This document shows positions 7,144 to 15,402 of a DNA stretch of 46,612 nucleotides, piece after piece. The notes beneath the pieces are model-generated. The model was not told the origin of the DNA, searched no databases, and saw nothing but the letters and a program-made list of their open reading frames with translations. The DNA comes from Plesiocystis pacifica SIR-1. GTDB lineage: Bacteria > Myxococcota_A > Polyangia > Nannocystales > Nannocystaceae. The position numbers were made by a program, and so were the translations under genes. Numbering within the stretch: the first letter of the stretch is position 1; each line of letters opens with the position of its first letter. The stretch covers positions 1 to 46,612 of the forward strand of contig NZ_ABCS01000079.1 of the NCBI RefSeq assembly GCF_000170895.1, in the 5' to 3' direction.

Positions 7144-9860
7144 TGCAGGCTCCTCATCCAGGCGACGCCGACCCCCACGAGGCTCAGGGCGCCAAAGTCG
7201 TTGCCCACCGTCGAGCTCGCCTCGATGTCGCTCGTGGACGAGCAGCACGAGTCGACGTCGGTGACCAGTAGTTTGTAGAAGGTGTAGACGGCGGTCTTGG
7301 CCGTGAGCCGGGCCTCGAGGCCGAGCTGCAGGCCGACGTCGAAGTCGATGTCGCTGACGACCCGAGAGCCGCTCTCGCGGGTGCTCAGCGAGCCGAAGCC
7401 GCTGGGGATCTGCGAGATGTCGTGGAAGCCGAAGCTGCCCCCGACGATCAGCCGGCCGTGGAGGTTGAAGCGGCGGAAGAAGGGCTGGGCGCAGCGTCGC
7501 CCCCGTCGCTCGAAGCGCGTCGGCCCGAGCTTGTCTGGCTTGGGGAACTCGTAGCCGCACACGCCCAGGGGCACGTCGAAGCCGGCCACGCCCGCGAAGC
7601 TGAACGAGTGCCGGGTCCAGTGCATGTGGTACTGGCCGTTGGTCGCAAAGCCGCCCAGGGTCGCCTCGCTCAGGTCGTCCCAGGACAGCGGCGCGGCGCT
7701 GTCGTAGCTGACGTTGGTGTAGCCCAGCTGGCCGCCGAAGCGCCCGAGCTTGCGCTGACCGAGGGCGTAGAGGAAGCCCAGGTCGACGCGGAAGTAGAAC
7801 ATCTGCTGGGCCCGCAGCGGACCCGGGCGCGAGGCCGTGAGCCCGCCGAACTGCCCGTAGATCATCGCGTCGCGGCTGTCGACGGAGAAGCAGGTCGCGG
7901 CCACGGCGTCCCCGCCGACCTCGCGCAGCCACACCAGGTACTCGCCGGGCCCGCCGAAGGGCACGTCCGTGGTCAGGGTCAGGTTGGCGTCGTCGGCGTC
8001 GAGCAGCCACAGCTGCTGCTTGACCATGCCGCTTTGGACCAGGCCGTCGATGTCTCGGCGCAGCGCGCTGTTGTCGAAGGCGGCCAGGGTCGCGAGGTCC
8101 TCGGCGTGGGCGCAGACGTTGGGCCGCTCGACCCGGGCGACGCCGAACTCGAACTGCACCTCGCCCTGCTTGCCGCGCTGCATGTGGTACTGGACGTCGA
8201 GGTCGTTGTGGAAGTCGACGCGCTTGGGCGGCGGGACGATGTGCACCGTGGGCCGGCCCAGGAGGCCGCCGAGGACCTCCTCGAAGCCCTGACGCCGGCT
8301 CCGGCGATCCTCGACGATGCCCGTGCGGACCTCGAGGATCTCGGACAGGTCGACGCCCGCGGCGCGGGAGCGCTGGCGCTCGGAGAAGCGCTGCAGGTCG
8401 ATGGTCTGGCCGACGACGACCATGTCCTCGCCGTCCTCGGCGCAGCTGACCGAGAGGGTCAGGAGCTTGGCGACGCCCTGGCGCATGAGCTCGGCGGCGA
8501 AGGTCGACAGCTGCTTGTCCGTGCTCGCGTCGAGCTTGTTCGAGCCGATGTTCTCGGCCGCCGGGTCGACGCTGAGGTTGGACTCGATGTCCGAGAAGCT
8601 CGCCAGGATCTCGACGATGACGTCGAGCTGGCGCAGCTCGTAGCCGTGGTCGTCGAAGTAGCGCTCGACGAGCTTGCGGACCTGGGCGGGCACGAGGCCG
8701 CGCTCGGTGCAGCGCTCGTCCATGACCAGGCGGGTCAGGCCGTAGCCCGCCCCGAGCCCGCGCACGTCGGCCTCGACGAGGGCGCAGCGCTTGCGGGTGC
8801 CGGTGGTCTCGACGACCTCGCTGCCCCAGTCGCGCCCGTGGTGGATGAAGTGGACCTCGTGGCTGCCGGCGGGCACGTCGACCAGATCCAGGCGGCCGAT
8901 GGCGTAGGCGCCCCCGCCCTCGGGCTGGGCGTCGACGGGGAAGGACACGCCGTCGACGACCACCTCCCAGGCCAGGTCGTCCACGGGCGTGGCGAACTCG
9001 ACCTTGAGGCACTGCGGATCGCCCTTGGGGATCTGCGCGAAGTCGCGGCCCGTGCCCGGGGCGACGTCGCGGCGCCAGGGCAGGGACTGGCCGGACTCGT
9101 AGACGAAGAGCACGGCCGCGGAGCCCACGGGGATCGGCAGCAGCTGGGCCAGGCCGCGGGGGCCGTCGTCGGCGTCCCCGTCGGGGCCCTGGCTCTCGTA
9201 GATCACCGGCGGCACGTAGGCCGGGCTGGGCTCGGCGACGACCGCCTCGTAGGCGTCGTCGGGGTTGCCGTAGTAGCCGAGCAGGGCCACGTCATCGAGG
9301 GCCTCGAGGTCCGCCGGGTCGAGGGCGGCGAGGCAGCGCCGGTTGGCGTTGACGATCGCGTCGCGGGGCGGGAGCACCAGCTGACCCTCGAGGGCGCGCT
9401 CGACCTGATCGTCGAGGAAGCGCTGGACGTCGCTGCACGCCGGCTCGGACACGACGGTCTCGAGCACCCGGCGGGCGCGGATCGAGGCGTCGTCCTGGGC
9501 CAGGCTGCCCAGGGCCCGGGTCGCGTCGAGGGCCAGCTTCGAGGTCCAGTCGCTGCTCGTCACCAGCGTGCGCAGGGCCCCGTCGAGCTCGGCCGCGCTC
9601 GGTCGGGGCAGGCCGCCGCCCGGGCACAGCAGGCCCTGGAGGAGCAGGCGCGCGTCGGGCTCGAGGTTGTCGAGGGCCATGGACCGGGCGCAGCGGCCCG
9701 CGTCCGAGAAGGCCCCCTCGCTCATGCTCGGGAGCGAGTCGCCGCCCGACCCCGCTTCGCCGGGGGGCTCGGCCGCGCGCGCCCGCCCGCCCGTGAGCAC
9801 CACGCCCAGGAAGAACACCAGCGCGAGCAGGCGCGCGGGGCTGAAGCTGTTCAGTCGCAT
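7140..9860 (-). CDS. Large exported protein with barrel-like C-terminus, unknown
   Basis: 906 aa. The signal peptide MRLNSFSPARLLALVFFLG ends near ARA|AEP (residue 29). I recognise no family. In order: an alpha-helical segment (about 45-200) with paired Cys; a beta-rich segment (240-360); a segment of about 370-560 beginning VEADVRGLG that looks like a periplasmic nucleotide- or partner-binding domain but without a clear motif; a short Ig-like stretch (610-670); and a C-terminal 230 residues of alternating aromatic/glycine strands (FYFRVDLGFLYALG, GGSFGFHDI, FDVGLQLGLEARL, LVGVGVAWM). The last part suggests an outer-membrane beta-barrel, though it ends MRSLQ rather than in Phe. Start and stop overlap both neighbours (10 bp and 4 bp). 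The gene is certain; its role is inferred to be envelope-spanning. Confidence 0.82.
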   Translation of the reverse strand: MRLNSFSPARLLALVFFLGVVLTGGRARAAEPPGEAGSGGDSLPSMSEGAFSDAGRCARSMALDNLEPDARLLLQGLLCPGGGLPRPSAAELDGALRTLVTSSDWTSKLALDATRALGSLAQDDASIRARRVLETVVSEPACSDVQRFLDDQVERALEGQLVLPPRDAIVNANRRCLAALDPADLEALDDVALLGYYGNPDDAYEAVVAEPSPAYVPPVIYESQGPDGDADDGPRGLAQLLPIPVGSAAVLFVYESGQSLPWRRDVAPGTGRDFAQIPKGDPQCLKVEFATPVDDLAWEVVVDGVSFPVDAQPEGGGAYAIGRLDLVDVPAGSHEVHFIHHGRDWGSEVVETTGTRKRCALVEADVRGLGAGYGLTRLVMDERCTERGLVPAQVRKLVERYFDDHGYELRQLDVIVEILASFSDIESNLSVDPAAENIGSNKLDASTDKQLSTFAAELMRQGVAKLLTLSVSCAEDGEDMVVVGQTIDLQRFSERQRSRAAGVDLSEILEVRTGIVEDRRSRRQGFEEVLGGLLGRPTVHIVPPPKRVDFHNDLDVQYHMQRGKQGEVQFEFGVARVERPNVCAHAEDLATLAAFDNSALRRDIDGLVQSGMVKQQLWLLDADDANLTLTTDVPFGGPGEYLVWLREVGGDAVAATCFSVDSRDAMIYGQFGGLTASRPGPLRAQQMFYFRVDLGFLYALGQRKLGRFGGQLGYTNVSYDSAAPLSWDDLSEATLGGFATNGQYHMHWTRHSFSFAGVAGFDVPLGVCGYEFPKPDKLGPTRFERRGRRCAQPFFRRFNLHGRLIVGGSFGFHDISQIPSGFGSLSTRESGSRVVSDIDFDVGLQLGLEARLTAKTAVYTFYKLLVTDVDSCCSSTSDIEASSTVGNDFGALSLVGVGVAWMRSLQ

Positions 9861-11398
9861 GTGACCTTGGCCTTGCACGAGCCCGAGTAGCCGGGCACGG
9901 ACACGCCGCCGGCCTTGCCTCGGGTGACCTGGATGGTCTTGCCGCAGTTGCTCGCGTTGCCGGCGAGGGCCTGGACCACGGAGCTCGGGCAGGCCTTGTT
10001 GGGGTTGCCGCCCGAGCCTCCGCCGCCCGTCCCTCCGCCCGCGTCGGCCTCGACCTCCTCGGCCCAGGGCAGCTCGGCGACGAACTCGAAGGTCTCGAAC
10101 TCGAAGGTCTTGCGCGTGCCGTCCTCGCGCTGGGTCATGTACTTGCCGCCGCCGCTGAGCTGGTCGCCGGTGGGGCAGCGGAACTCGAAGGTGCCCTTGG
10201 AGCTGGGCCGCTCGTTGGCGCTGACCGGGGGCGCGCCGGGGAACACGACCCGGACCTCGCGCAGGTCGGCGACGGGCGAGCTGCCCTCGAGGAAGGTGAC
10301 CTCGCAGGTGGTCGCGCGCCCCGTGGCCCAGCTCAGCGTCGTCGTGGGGGCCAGGGGAGCCGTCCACGACAGCTGCTCTTGCTTGGGCGTGAGCGCGCCG
10401 ACTTGCATGTCGCCCTCGAGGCCCTCGCACTCGAAGCTCGCCTCGCCCCCGTCGATGCTCACCTCGGGGCGCTCCTCGCCGACGGTCACGCTGACCTCGC
10501 GCAGGTCCGTGACCCGCGAGCCGCCGTCGTCGGTGAAGGTGATCGCGCAGCGCTTGGTCGCGGCGCCCAGGGTCAAGGTCACGCCCGCGCTGAGGTCGGC
10601 GTTGGCCAGCTCGAACTTGGCGAAGCGCCCGTCCGAGTCGGCGCGCAGGGTCTTGGCCGCGTCGGCCGAGCCCGGGAACAGGCCGACCTCGAGCTCGCAG
10701 CTGCCCCGCGAGGTGGTCACGCACTCGCCCCCGCCCGAGCCGCCGATCTGCACCGTGGCGTTGGGGACCAGCTGCTGCTTGTCGTCCTCGACGGTGACGG
10801 TGATGCGGCTTTGGCTGGTGTAGGCGGCGCGGCAGCTGTCGACGATCTGGCTGCGGATGCTGACGTCGTCGACGGTGGTGACCGCGTTTTGCTGGTCGAG
10901 GCCGACGTTCTTGAGCAGGGTGTCGGTCTCGAGGCTCAGCCCGGAGCCGGCCTCTTTCTTCTCGGTCAGGGCCATCTCGAGGCAGGCGGTGACGCCCTCG
11001 GTCTGGGCGCTGAGCGAGACCGGGTCGGGGCGGGTCAGCATGAACGCGACGGAGATGACCCCGACGACGCCGAGGCCCGCGAGGCCCATGTAGAGCCCGG
11101 CGCGGCTCGGGGCGGCCTCCGCTTCGGGAGCTTCGGGAGCCGCGTCCTCTTCGGGAGCCGCGTCCTCTTCGGGAGCCGCGTCCTCTTCGGGAGCCGCGCT
11201 CTCTTCGGGAGCCGCGTCCGCTTCGGGGGCAGCCTCGGCCTCCCCGTCGTCAGCGGCCGCGGCATCACCGCGATCGGCCTCGCCTTCTTCAGCGTCGATT
11301 GCCGGAGAAGGGTCTTTCGACTCGGGGGCGTCCTCCGACTTCGCGGGGGAGGGGGCCTCGGTCTGCTCGTCGTTCTCGGAAGTCTCAGCGCTCGACAC
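9851..11398 (-). CDS. Single-pass membrane protein with tandem Ig-like repeats
   Basis: 515 aa from a GTG start, first gene of the overlapping trio. Residues 1-99 are an acidic Ala/Pro/Glu-rich, presumably cytoplasmic, region with five degenerate AAPEED hexapeptides. One membrane helix follows at about 102-121. The exported part (122-515) has an Ig-like segment at 198-240, then two clear tandem copies of a module with C-x-ITF/VTF...V-x-DLREV (C284-E325 and C365-C408), then a Gly-rich hinge and a Cys-rich tail ending KVTCD. No family is recognised. Topology N-in/C-out is inferred from the basic/acidic layout. The stop overlaps the 906-aa gene by 10 bp. It could be an anchor or signal transducer for that protein. 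Confidence 0.8.
   Translation of the reverse strand: MSSAETSENDEQTEAPSPAKSEDAPESKDPSPAIDAEEGEADRGDAAAADDGEAEAAPEADAAPEESAAPEEDAAPEEDAAPEEDAAPEAPEAEAAPSRAGLYMGLAGLGVVGVISVAFMLTRPDPVSLSAQTEGVTACLEMALTEKKEAGSGLSLETDTLLKNVGLDQQNAVTTVDDVSIRSQIVDSCRAAYTSQSRITVTVEDDKQQLVPNATVQIGGSGGGECVTTSRGSCELEVGLFPGSADAAKTLRADSDGRFAKFELANADLSAGVTLTLGAATKRCAITFTDDGGSRVTDLREVSVTVGEERPEVSIDGGEASFECEGLEGDMQVGALTPKQEQLSWTAPLAPTTTLSWATGRATTCEVTFLEGSSPVADLREVRVVFPGAPPVSANERPSSKGTFEFRCPTGDQLSGGGKYMTQREDGTRKTFEFETFEFVAELPWAEEVEADAGGGTGGGGSGGNPNKACPSSVVQALAGNASNCGKTIQVTRGKAGGVSVPGYSGSCKAKVTCD
11141..11230 (-). repeat. 18-bp tandem repeat within coding sequence
   Basis: Five 18-bp units (11141-11158, 11159-11176, 11177-11194, 11195-11212, 11213-11230). 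The first three are identical (CGCGTCCTCTTCGGGAGC on the plus strand) and the last two diverged. They encode the AAPEED repeats of the membrane protein. Because the unit is a multiple of three, copy-number change would keep the frame. Confidence 0.85.
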
Positions 11399-11483
11399 GT
11401 CGAATGGATCCTCGCCAGAGGGAGTGCGCCAAGGCTACCAATGTTTTCAACTCGGGCGTCGATTGGCCCGAGTCGCGATGTGA

Positions 11484-11497
11484 CGCGACGCGTCGCG
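11484..11497. promoter_or_regulatory. Perfect 14-bp palindrome upstream of trio operon
   Basis: CGCGACG (11484-11490) is followed directly by its reverse complement CGTCGCG (11491-11497). It lies 86 bp upstream of the GTG of the membrane protein gene, in the 120-bp gap after the S41 protease gene. A dimeric regulator site is a reasonable reading, but GC-rich DNA produces such palindromes more often than average. Confidence 0.35.
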
Positions 11498-11518
11498 AAG
11501 GGATCTTCGGCCGGAGGA

Positions 11519-13009
11519 TCAGCGCTTGCGCGGGCGCTTGGCCGGCGCGACCTTGACCCAACCCTGGAGGTGATCGATGGCCGCGAGCAGCTGGGCGTCG
11601 CTGCCTGCCTCGACCCGCGCGGGGCTGACGTGATCGTCGCTGGGCACGGGCTCGCGGCCGAAATCCTCGGGCTTGAGGTGCTGGGGGTGGGCGCGCTCGG
11701 GCCGGAGCGTGGGCCGGCTGTCGACCAGGGTCGCGCGGACGGGGCCCACCTTGACGTCGGGCTCGATGCCGCTGGCCTGTATCAGACGATCATCTGGCGT
11801 GTAGTAGAGGGCCGTCGTGAGCTTGAGCAGGGCCCCACCGCCGAGCCGGAAGGGAGACTGGACCGAGCCCTTGCCGTAGCTGCGCTCGCCGATGATCAGC
11901 GCCCGGCGGTGATCTTGGAGCGCGCCCGCGACGATCTCCGAGGCCGAGGCCGAGCCCTTGTTGATCAACACGACCAGCGGCAGGTCGCGCACGGTCCGCG
12001 GGCCCTGGGCGCGGGCCTCGTCGAGCAGCGCGCCCTGCCGACCCCGGGTGCGCACGATGACGCCCTTGGGGATGAAGATGTCGGCGATCGCGATGGCCTG
12101 GTCGAGGAGCCCGCCCCCGTTGTCGCGCAGATCGAGGATCACGCCGTCGAGGCGCTCGCCGGCGGCCTTGGCCTCGGCCTCGAGGGTGTCGAGGCCCGCG
12201 CGGACCTCCCGGGCGCTGTGATCTTGAAAGTCGCGCAGGCGCAGCACGCCCATGCCCTCGCCGAGCCAGCGGACCTGCACGGCGGGGGGATCGACGATCG
12301 CCCGGTTGACGGTCAGGGTCTTGGGGGCCTCGTCCTCGTGCACGACGGTGAAGCGCACGGGCGTGCCGGCCGGGCCGCGCATGACCTTGACGGCGTCTTG
12401 AAGGTTGCTGAACTCGGCGATGGTCTCGCCCTCGATGGCGAGGATGCGATCGCCCATGACCAGGCCCGCGGCCTCGGCCGGTCCGCCGGGGATGACGTCG
12501 TCGATGTGCAGCACGAGGCGGCGCTGGGTGTCCTCGGTTTCTTCCTTGTTTTTCTCGTCTTCTGCGTCCGCGCCGGGGTCGCCCTCGGTGTCCTCGTCGG
12601 CGCCCGGGGTGATCGCCTCCCGGCGCAGGGTCACGATCAAGCCGACGCCGCCGAAGCGGCCTTCGGTGTCCTCGAGCAGCAGCTTGGCGTCCTCCGGGGC
12701 CAGGTAGATCGTGTGCGGATCGAGGTCGGCGACGAGGCCATGGAGGGCGCCGTCGATGAGCGCCTCGCCGTCGCAGGGGCGGACGTAGTACCGCTCGATC
12801 AGCGCGAGGGCCCGGGTGAAGCGGTCGAGCTTGCGGTAGCGCGAGTGCTCGGCCGGGGTCTCGCCGATGGGCTCGACGCTCGGGCGGATCGTCACCGCCT
12901 CCGCCTCGGTGTTCGCCTCGGGCTCCGAGGCGTGGACCGTCGACATGCCCGCGCCGAGGCACACGCCGAGACCCAGGCACATAGCTCCAACGAGGAGTGA
13001 TTCGCGCAT
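11519..13009 (-). CDS. S41 C-terminal processing peptidase (Ctp-type)
   Basis: 496 aa from the ATG at 13009, which directly precedes a signal/anchor helix (residues 4-26); an in-frame start 21 codons earlier adds no domain. A PDZ domain spans about 113-235 and the protease core about 245-420. Catalytic Ser355 is in NKGSASASEI and Lys380 in GERSYGKGSVQ, spaced 25 residues apart as in Prc. ILDLRDNGGGLLDQ is the typical substrate-strand motif. The enzyme degrades or processes envelope proteins from their C-terminus in the periplasm. Unusually, the PDZ carries an acidic insertion of about 30 residues (132-163, rich in Asp/Glu). It is divergent from the YibQ-type gene; in many proteobacteria ctp and yibQ are neighbours in the same direction. 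Confidence 0.93.
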   Translation of the reverse strand: MRESLLVGAMCLGLGVCLGAGMSTVHASEPEANTEAEAVTIRPSVEPIGETPAEHSRYRKLDRFTRALALIERYYVRPCDGEALIDGALHGLVADLDPHTIYLAPEDAKLLLEDTEGRFGGVGLIVTLRREAITPGADEDTEGDPGADAEDEKNKEETEDTQRRLVLHIDDVIPGGPAEAAGLVMGDRILAIEGETIAEFSNLQDAVKVMRGPAGTPVRFTVVHEDEAPKTLTVNRAIVDPPAVQVRWLGEGMGVLRLRDFQDHSAREVRAGLDTLEAEAKAAGERLDGVILDLRDNGGGLLDQAIAIADIFIPKGVIVRTRGRQGALLDEARAQGPRTVRDLPLVVLINKGSASASEIVAGALQDHRRALIIGERSYGKGSVQSPFRLGGGALLKLTTALYYTPDDRLIQASGIEPDVKVGPVRATLVDSRPTLRPERAHPQHLKPEDFGREPVPSDDHVSPARVEAGSDAQLLAAIDHLQGWVKVAPAKRPRKR

Positions 13010-13092
13010 GGACGAAGCATACGGGTCGCCGCCCATCGGGCGCATTTGCAAAAAAGGAGCGGCCGCGCACACCCCGTGCTACTCGCCGGACC

Positions 13093-14031
13093 ATGAACTC
13101 CGAGTCGACTCGGGCGAAGCAACGCAGTGCCCTCCGCGTCGGGGGCGTCGCCGTCGCGCTGTTGATGACCTGGATCGCCCTGGCCTGCGCGGCCTTCCTG
13201 CTCACGGGTCCGCCCCCGGAGCCGGCCGCCGTCGACCCCAAAGACAAGGAGATCCGCGCGCGCATGGCCCAGTGGGCCGTCCGCGACGCCGAGGAGTGGC
13301 AGCGCGACGAGGGCGATCACCGCATCCCCTGGGACCAGGCCAACGGCCACCTCGCCATCGTCATCGACGACGTCGGCCGCGAGCTCGACGCCTTCGACAA
13401 GCTCCTGGCCCTGCGCTACCCGCTGAGCTTCTCGGTGCTGCCCAACTCGGTCTACACCGCCGGCGTTCAAGATCGCCTGCGCGCCGATCACCGCCGGCCC
13501 CGGGAGATCCTGCTGCACCTGCCCATGGAGCCCCTCGACGCCCGGCACATGAGCGAGGGCGAGGAGCTCGGCGAGGAGTTCCTGCGCGCCGGCGACTCGC
13601 CCGCGAGCCTGCGCGTCAAGGTGCTCGCGGCGCTCGGGAACGTGCCCCACGCCGTCGGCGTCAACAACCACATGGGCTCGAAGCTGACCGCGGACAACCG
13701 GGCGATGGCGGCGCTGATGCCCGTGCTGCGCGAGCGCGAGCTCTACTTCCTCGACTCGCGCACGAACCCCGAGACCGTCGCGGCCATCGAAGCCCGGCGC
13801 GCCGGGGTCCCGACGATCTCGCGCAAGGTGTTCCTCGATCACGAGCCGGGCAAGGCGGCGATCCGCCGCTCGCTGTTCGAGGCGGCCGAGTTCGCCCGCG
13901 ACCAGCCGACGGTTGCGATCGCCCACCCGTCCATGGATGTGGTCGAGGTGCTCCGCGAGGAGCTGCCCCAGCTGCACACCCAGGGCGTGGGGATCTACCC
14001 GGTGTCGCAGCTGCTACGTGGCGATCTCTGA
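13093..14031 (+). CDS. Divergent polysaccharide deacetylase (YibQ/DUF610 family)
   Basis: 312 aa from the ATG at 13093. A membrane helix at about 15-37 anchors a periplasmic domain from about 85 to 310. Family motifs are all present: IVIDDVGRE with D92/D93, LLHLPMEP with H142, GVNNHMGSKLT with N191-N192-H193, FLDSRT with D221, and a late IAHP. This NodB-like fold lacks proven deacetylase activity in most members. The family usually sits beside envC and ctp, and is thought to act in envelope or peptidoglycan metabolism. Here the S41 protease is divergent across an 83-bp gap, while no EnvC-like gene is adjacent (the M23 lipoprotein at 891 is 11 kb away). Family call confident; biochemical role uncertain. 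Confidence 0.92.
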   Translation: MNSESTRAKQRSALRVGGVAVALLMTWIALACAAFLLTGPPPEPAAVDPKDKEIRARMAQWAVRDAEEWQRDEGDHRIPWDQANGHLAIVIDDVGRELDAFDKLLALRYPLSFSVLPNSVYTAGVQDRLRADHRRPREILLHLPMEPLDARHMSEGEELGEEFLRAGDSPASLRVKVLAALGNVPHAVGVNNHMGSKLTADNRAMAALMPVLRERELYFLDSRTNPETVAAIEARRAGVPTISRKVFLDHEPGKAAIRRSLFEAAEFARDQPTVAIAHPSMDVVEVLREELPQLHTQGVGIYPVSQLLRGDL

Positions 14032-14255
14032 GTCGTCAAGTCCAGGGCGCCGAAAGCTGGGATGACCCTCGGCGACGGGCGGTCGATGGCGGTGCGACGG
14101 CGGCTGCGCGCACCGCCAGCCGCGGTCCCGGTCCCGATGTACAGTGTCTCCAGATGTCCTAGAAGGCATCCCACGGGCTCTCAGGGGCCTAGCGTACTTC
14201 AACCGACAGAGGCGCCTTGACAGTTTCGGGTCCCAATCTCTAGCCTCTTCAGACG

Positions 14256-15398
14256 GTGGCCGTCAGGCTCATCATCGAAGATCTCGATGGCTCGACGACG
14301 GTAGTCCCCCTCGACGACGAGGAGGTGACGATCGGTCGCAAGGAGCACAACACGATTCAGCTCACTGAGCAGAACGTGTCGCGGAGCCATGCCAAGCTCC
14401 AGTTCCACGACGAAGGTTGGCTCATCGAAGATCTCGGCTCCTACAACGGGGTCAAGGTCAACGGGGTCCCGATCGCGGAGCCCGCGTTGTTGCGCGAGAG
14501 CGATCTGATCCAGATCGGCGACTACCACCTCACGCTCACCAACGCCGACCCGACGACCGTCGACCTCAACCGACGCGGCGCCGCCAACGATGGCATGGGC
14601 GCGGTCGACCTGCCCTCGATGTCCGTCGAGGATCTCGCGCCCATGGGCGCGCTGGGCAGCTCGTCGTCGCCCTCGGCGGTCACCCAGCCGTCCATGCCGG
14701 TCATCCACCCGGAGACCGAGGACGAAGACGAGGGCGGCAACAAGACCGGACTGATCGTCGGCGTGGTGCTCTTGCTCCTCGGCGTCGTCGGCATCGGCGC
14801 GTTCATGATGGGGCGCGGCAGCGGCGACACGACCGACGAGAGCACGACCGCGAGCTCGGCCGACGCGGGCGCAGACGCAGGCGCGGCCCCGGCTGCCGAC
14901 GCAGGCGCGACGCCGCCCGCCGACGCGGGTGCAGGCGCAGACGCGGGCGCGGCTCCTGCAGCCGACGCGGGCGCGGACACCGGCGAGGTCATCCCCGAGG
15001 TCGACTCTGGTGGCGAGCCCGAGCCGGTGGCCGAGACCGGTGAGCCTGCGAGCGACGAGGTCGTGCCCGAGGTCGAAGACCCCGCGCCCACGCCCACCAA
15101 GAAGAAAAAGGCGCCCAAGAAGAAGGCGCCGAGCACCCCCGTCGATCCCAGCTTGTCCCCGGACCAGGCCCTCAACGAGGCGCGCAAGGCCATGATGGGC
15201 GGCAACAACAAAAAGGCCTACGCCCTCGCCAAGCAGGCCTACGACGGGGGCAAGGGCGCCGCGGCGATGAGCATCATGGGCACCTCGGCCTGCAAGATGG
15301 GCAGCAAGTCCAAGGCCAAGTCGGCGCACAAGAAGCTCTCGGGCTCGAAGCAAAAAGACCTCGAGAAGGTCTGCGAAGCCCACGGGATCACCTTCTGA
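14256..15398 (+). CDS. FHA-domain transmembrane protein
   Basis: 380 aa from a GTG start. The FHA domain occupies about residues 3-95, with the phosphothreonine-binding residues R28 (IGRKE), S42/R43/S44-H45 (NVSRSHAKL) and N64 (GSYNGVKVNG) all present, so it should bind phosphothreonine peptides in the cytoplasm. A linker follows, then a single helix at about 164-185, then an Ala/Asp/Gly repeat stretch (200-245), an acidic and then Lys/Pro-rich spacer (KKKKAPKKK near 282-290), and a C-terminal helical 80 residues (300-380) resembling TPR/SEL1 units. Layout implies FHA in the cytoplasm and helical domain outside. Partners may be Ser/Thr kinases, abundant in myxobacteria, but none is encoded here. 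The stop is 4 nt before queG, so cotranscription is likely. Confidence 0.88.
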   Translation: MAVRLIIEDLDGSTTVVPLDDEEVTIGRKEHNTIQLTEQNVSRSHAKLQFHDEGWLIEDLGSYNGVKVNGVPIAEPALLRESDLIQIGDYHLTLTNADPTTVDLNRRGAANDGMGAVDLPSMSVEDLAPMGALGSSSSPSAVTQPSMPVIHPETEDEDEGGNKTGLIVGVVLLLLGVVGIGAFMMGRGSGDTTDESTTASSADAGADAGAAPAADAGATPPADAGAGADAGAAPAADAGADTGEVIPEVDSGGEPEPVAETGEPASDEVVPEVEDPAPTPTKKKKAPKKKAPSTPVDPSLSPDQALNEARKAMMGGNNKKAYALAKQAYDGGKGAAAMSIMGTSACKMGSKSKAKSAHKKLSGSKQKDLEKVCEAHGITF

Positions 15399-15402
15399 GC
15401 TC

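Noticed and set aside
7422..9890. 822-aa plus-strand frame opposite the 906-aa gene
   Set aside because: It is a shadow frame of low complexity (Ala/Val/Gly/Asp/Leu-rich). The minus strand has a signal peptide and barrel-like strands.
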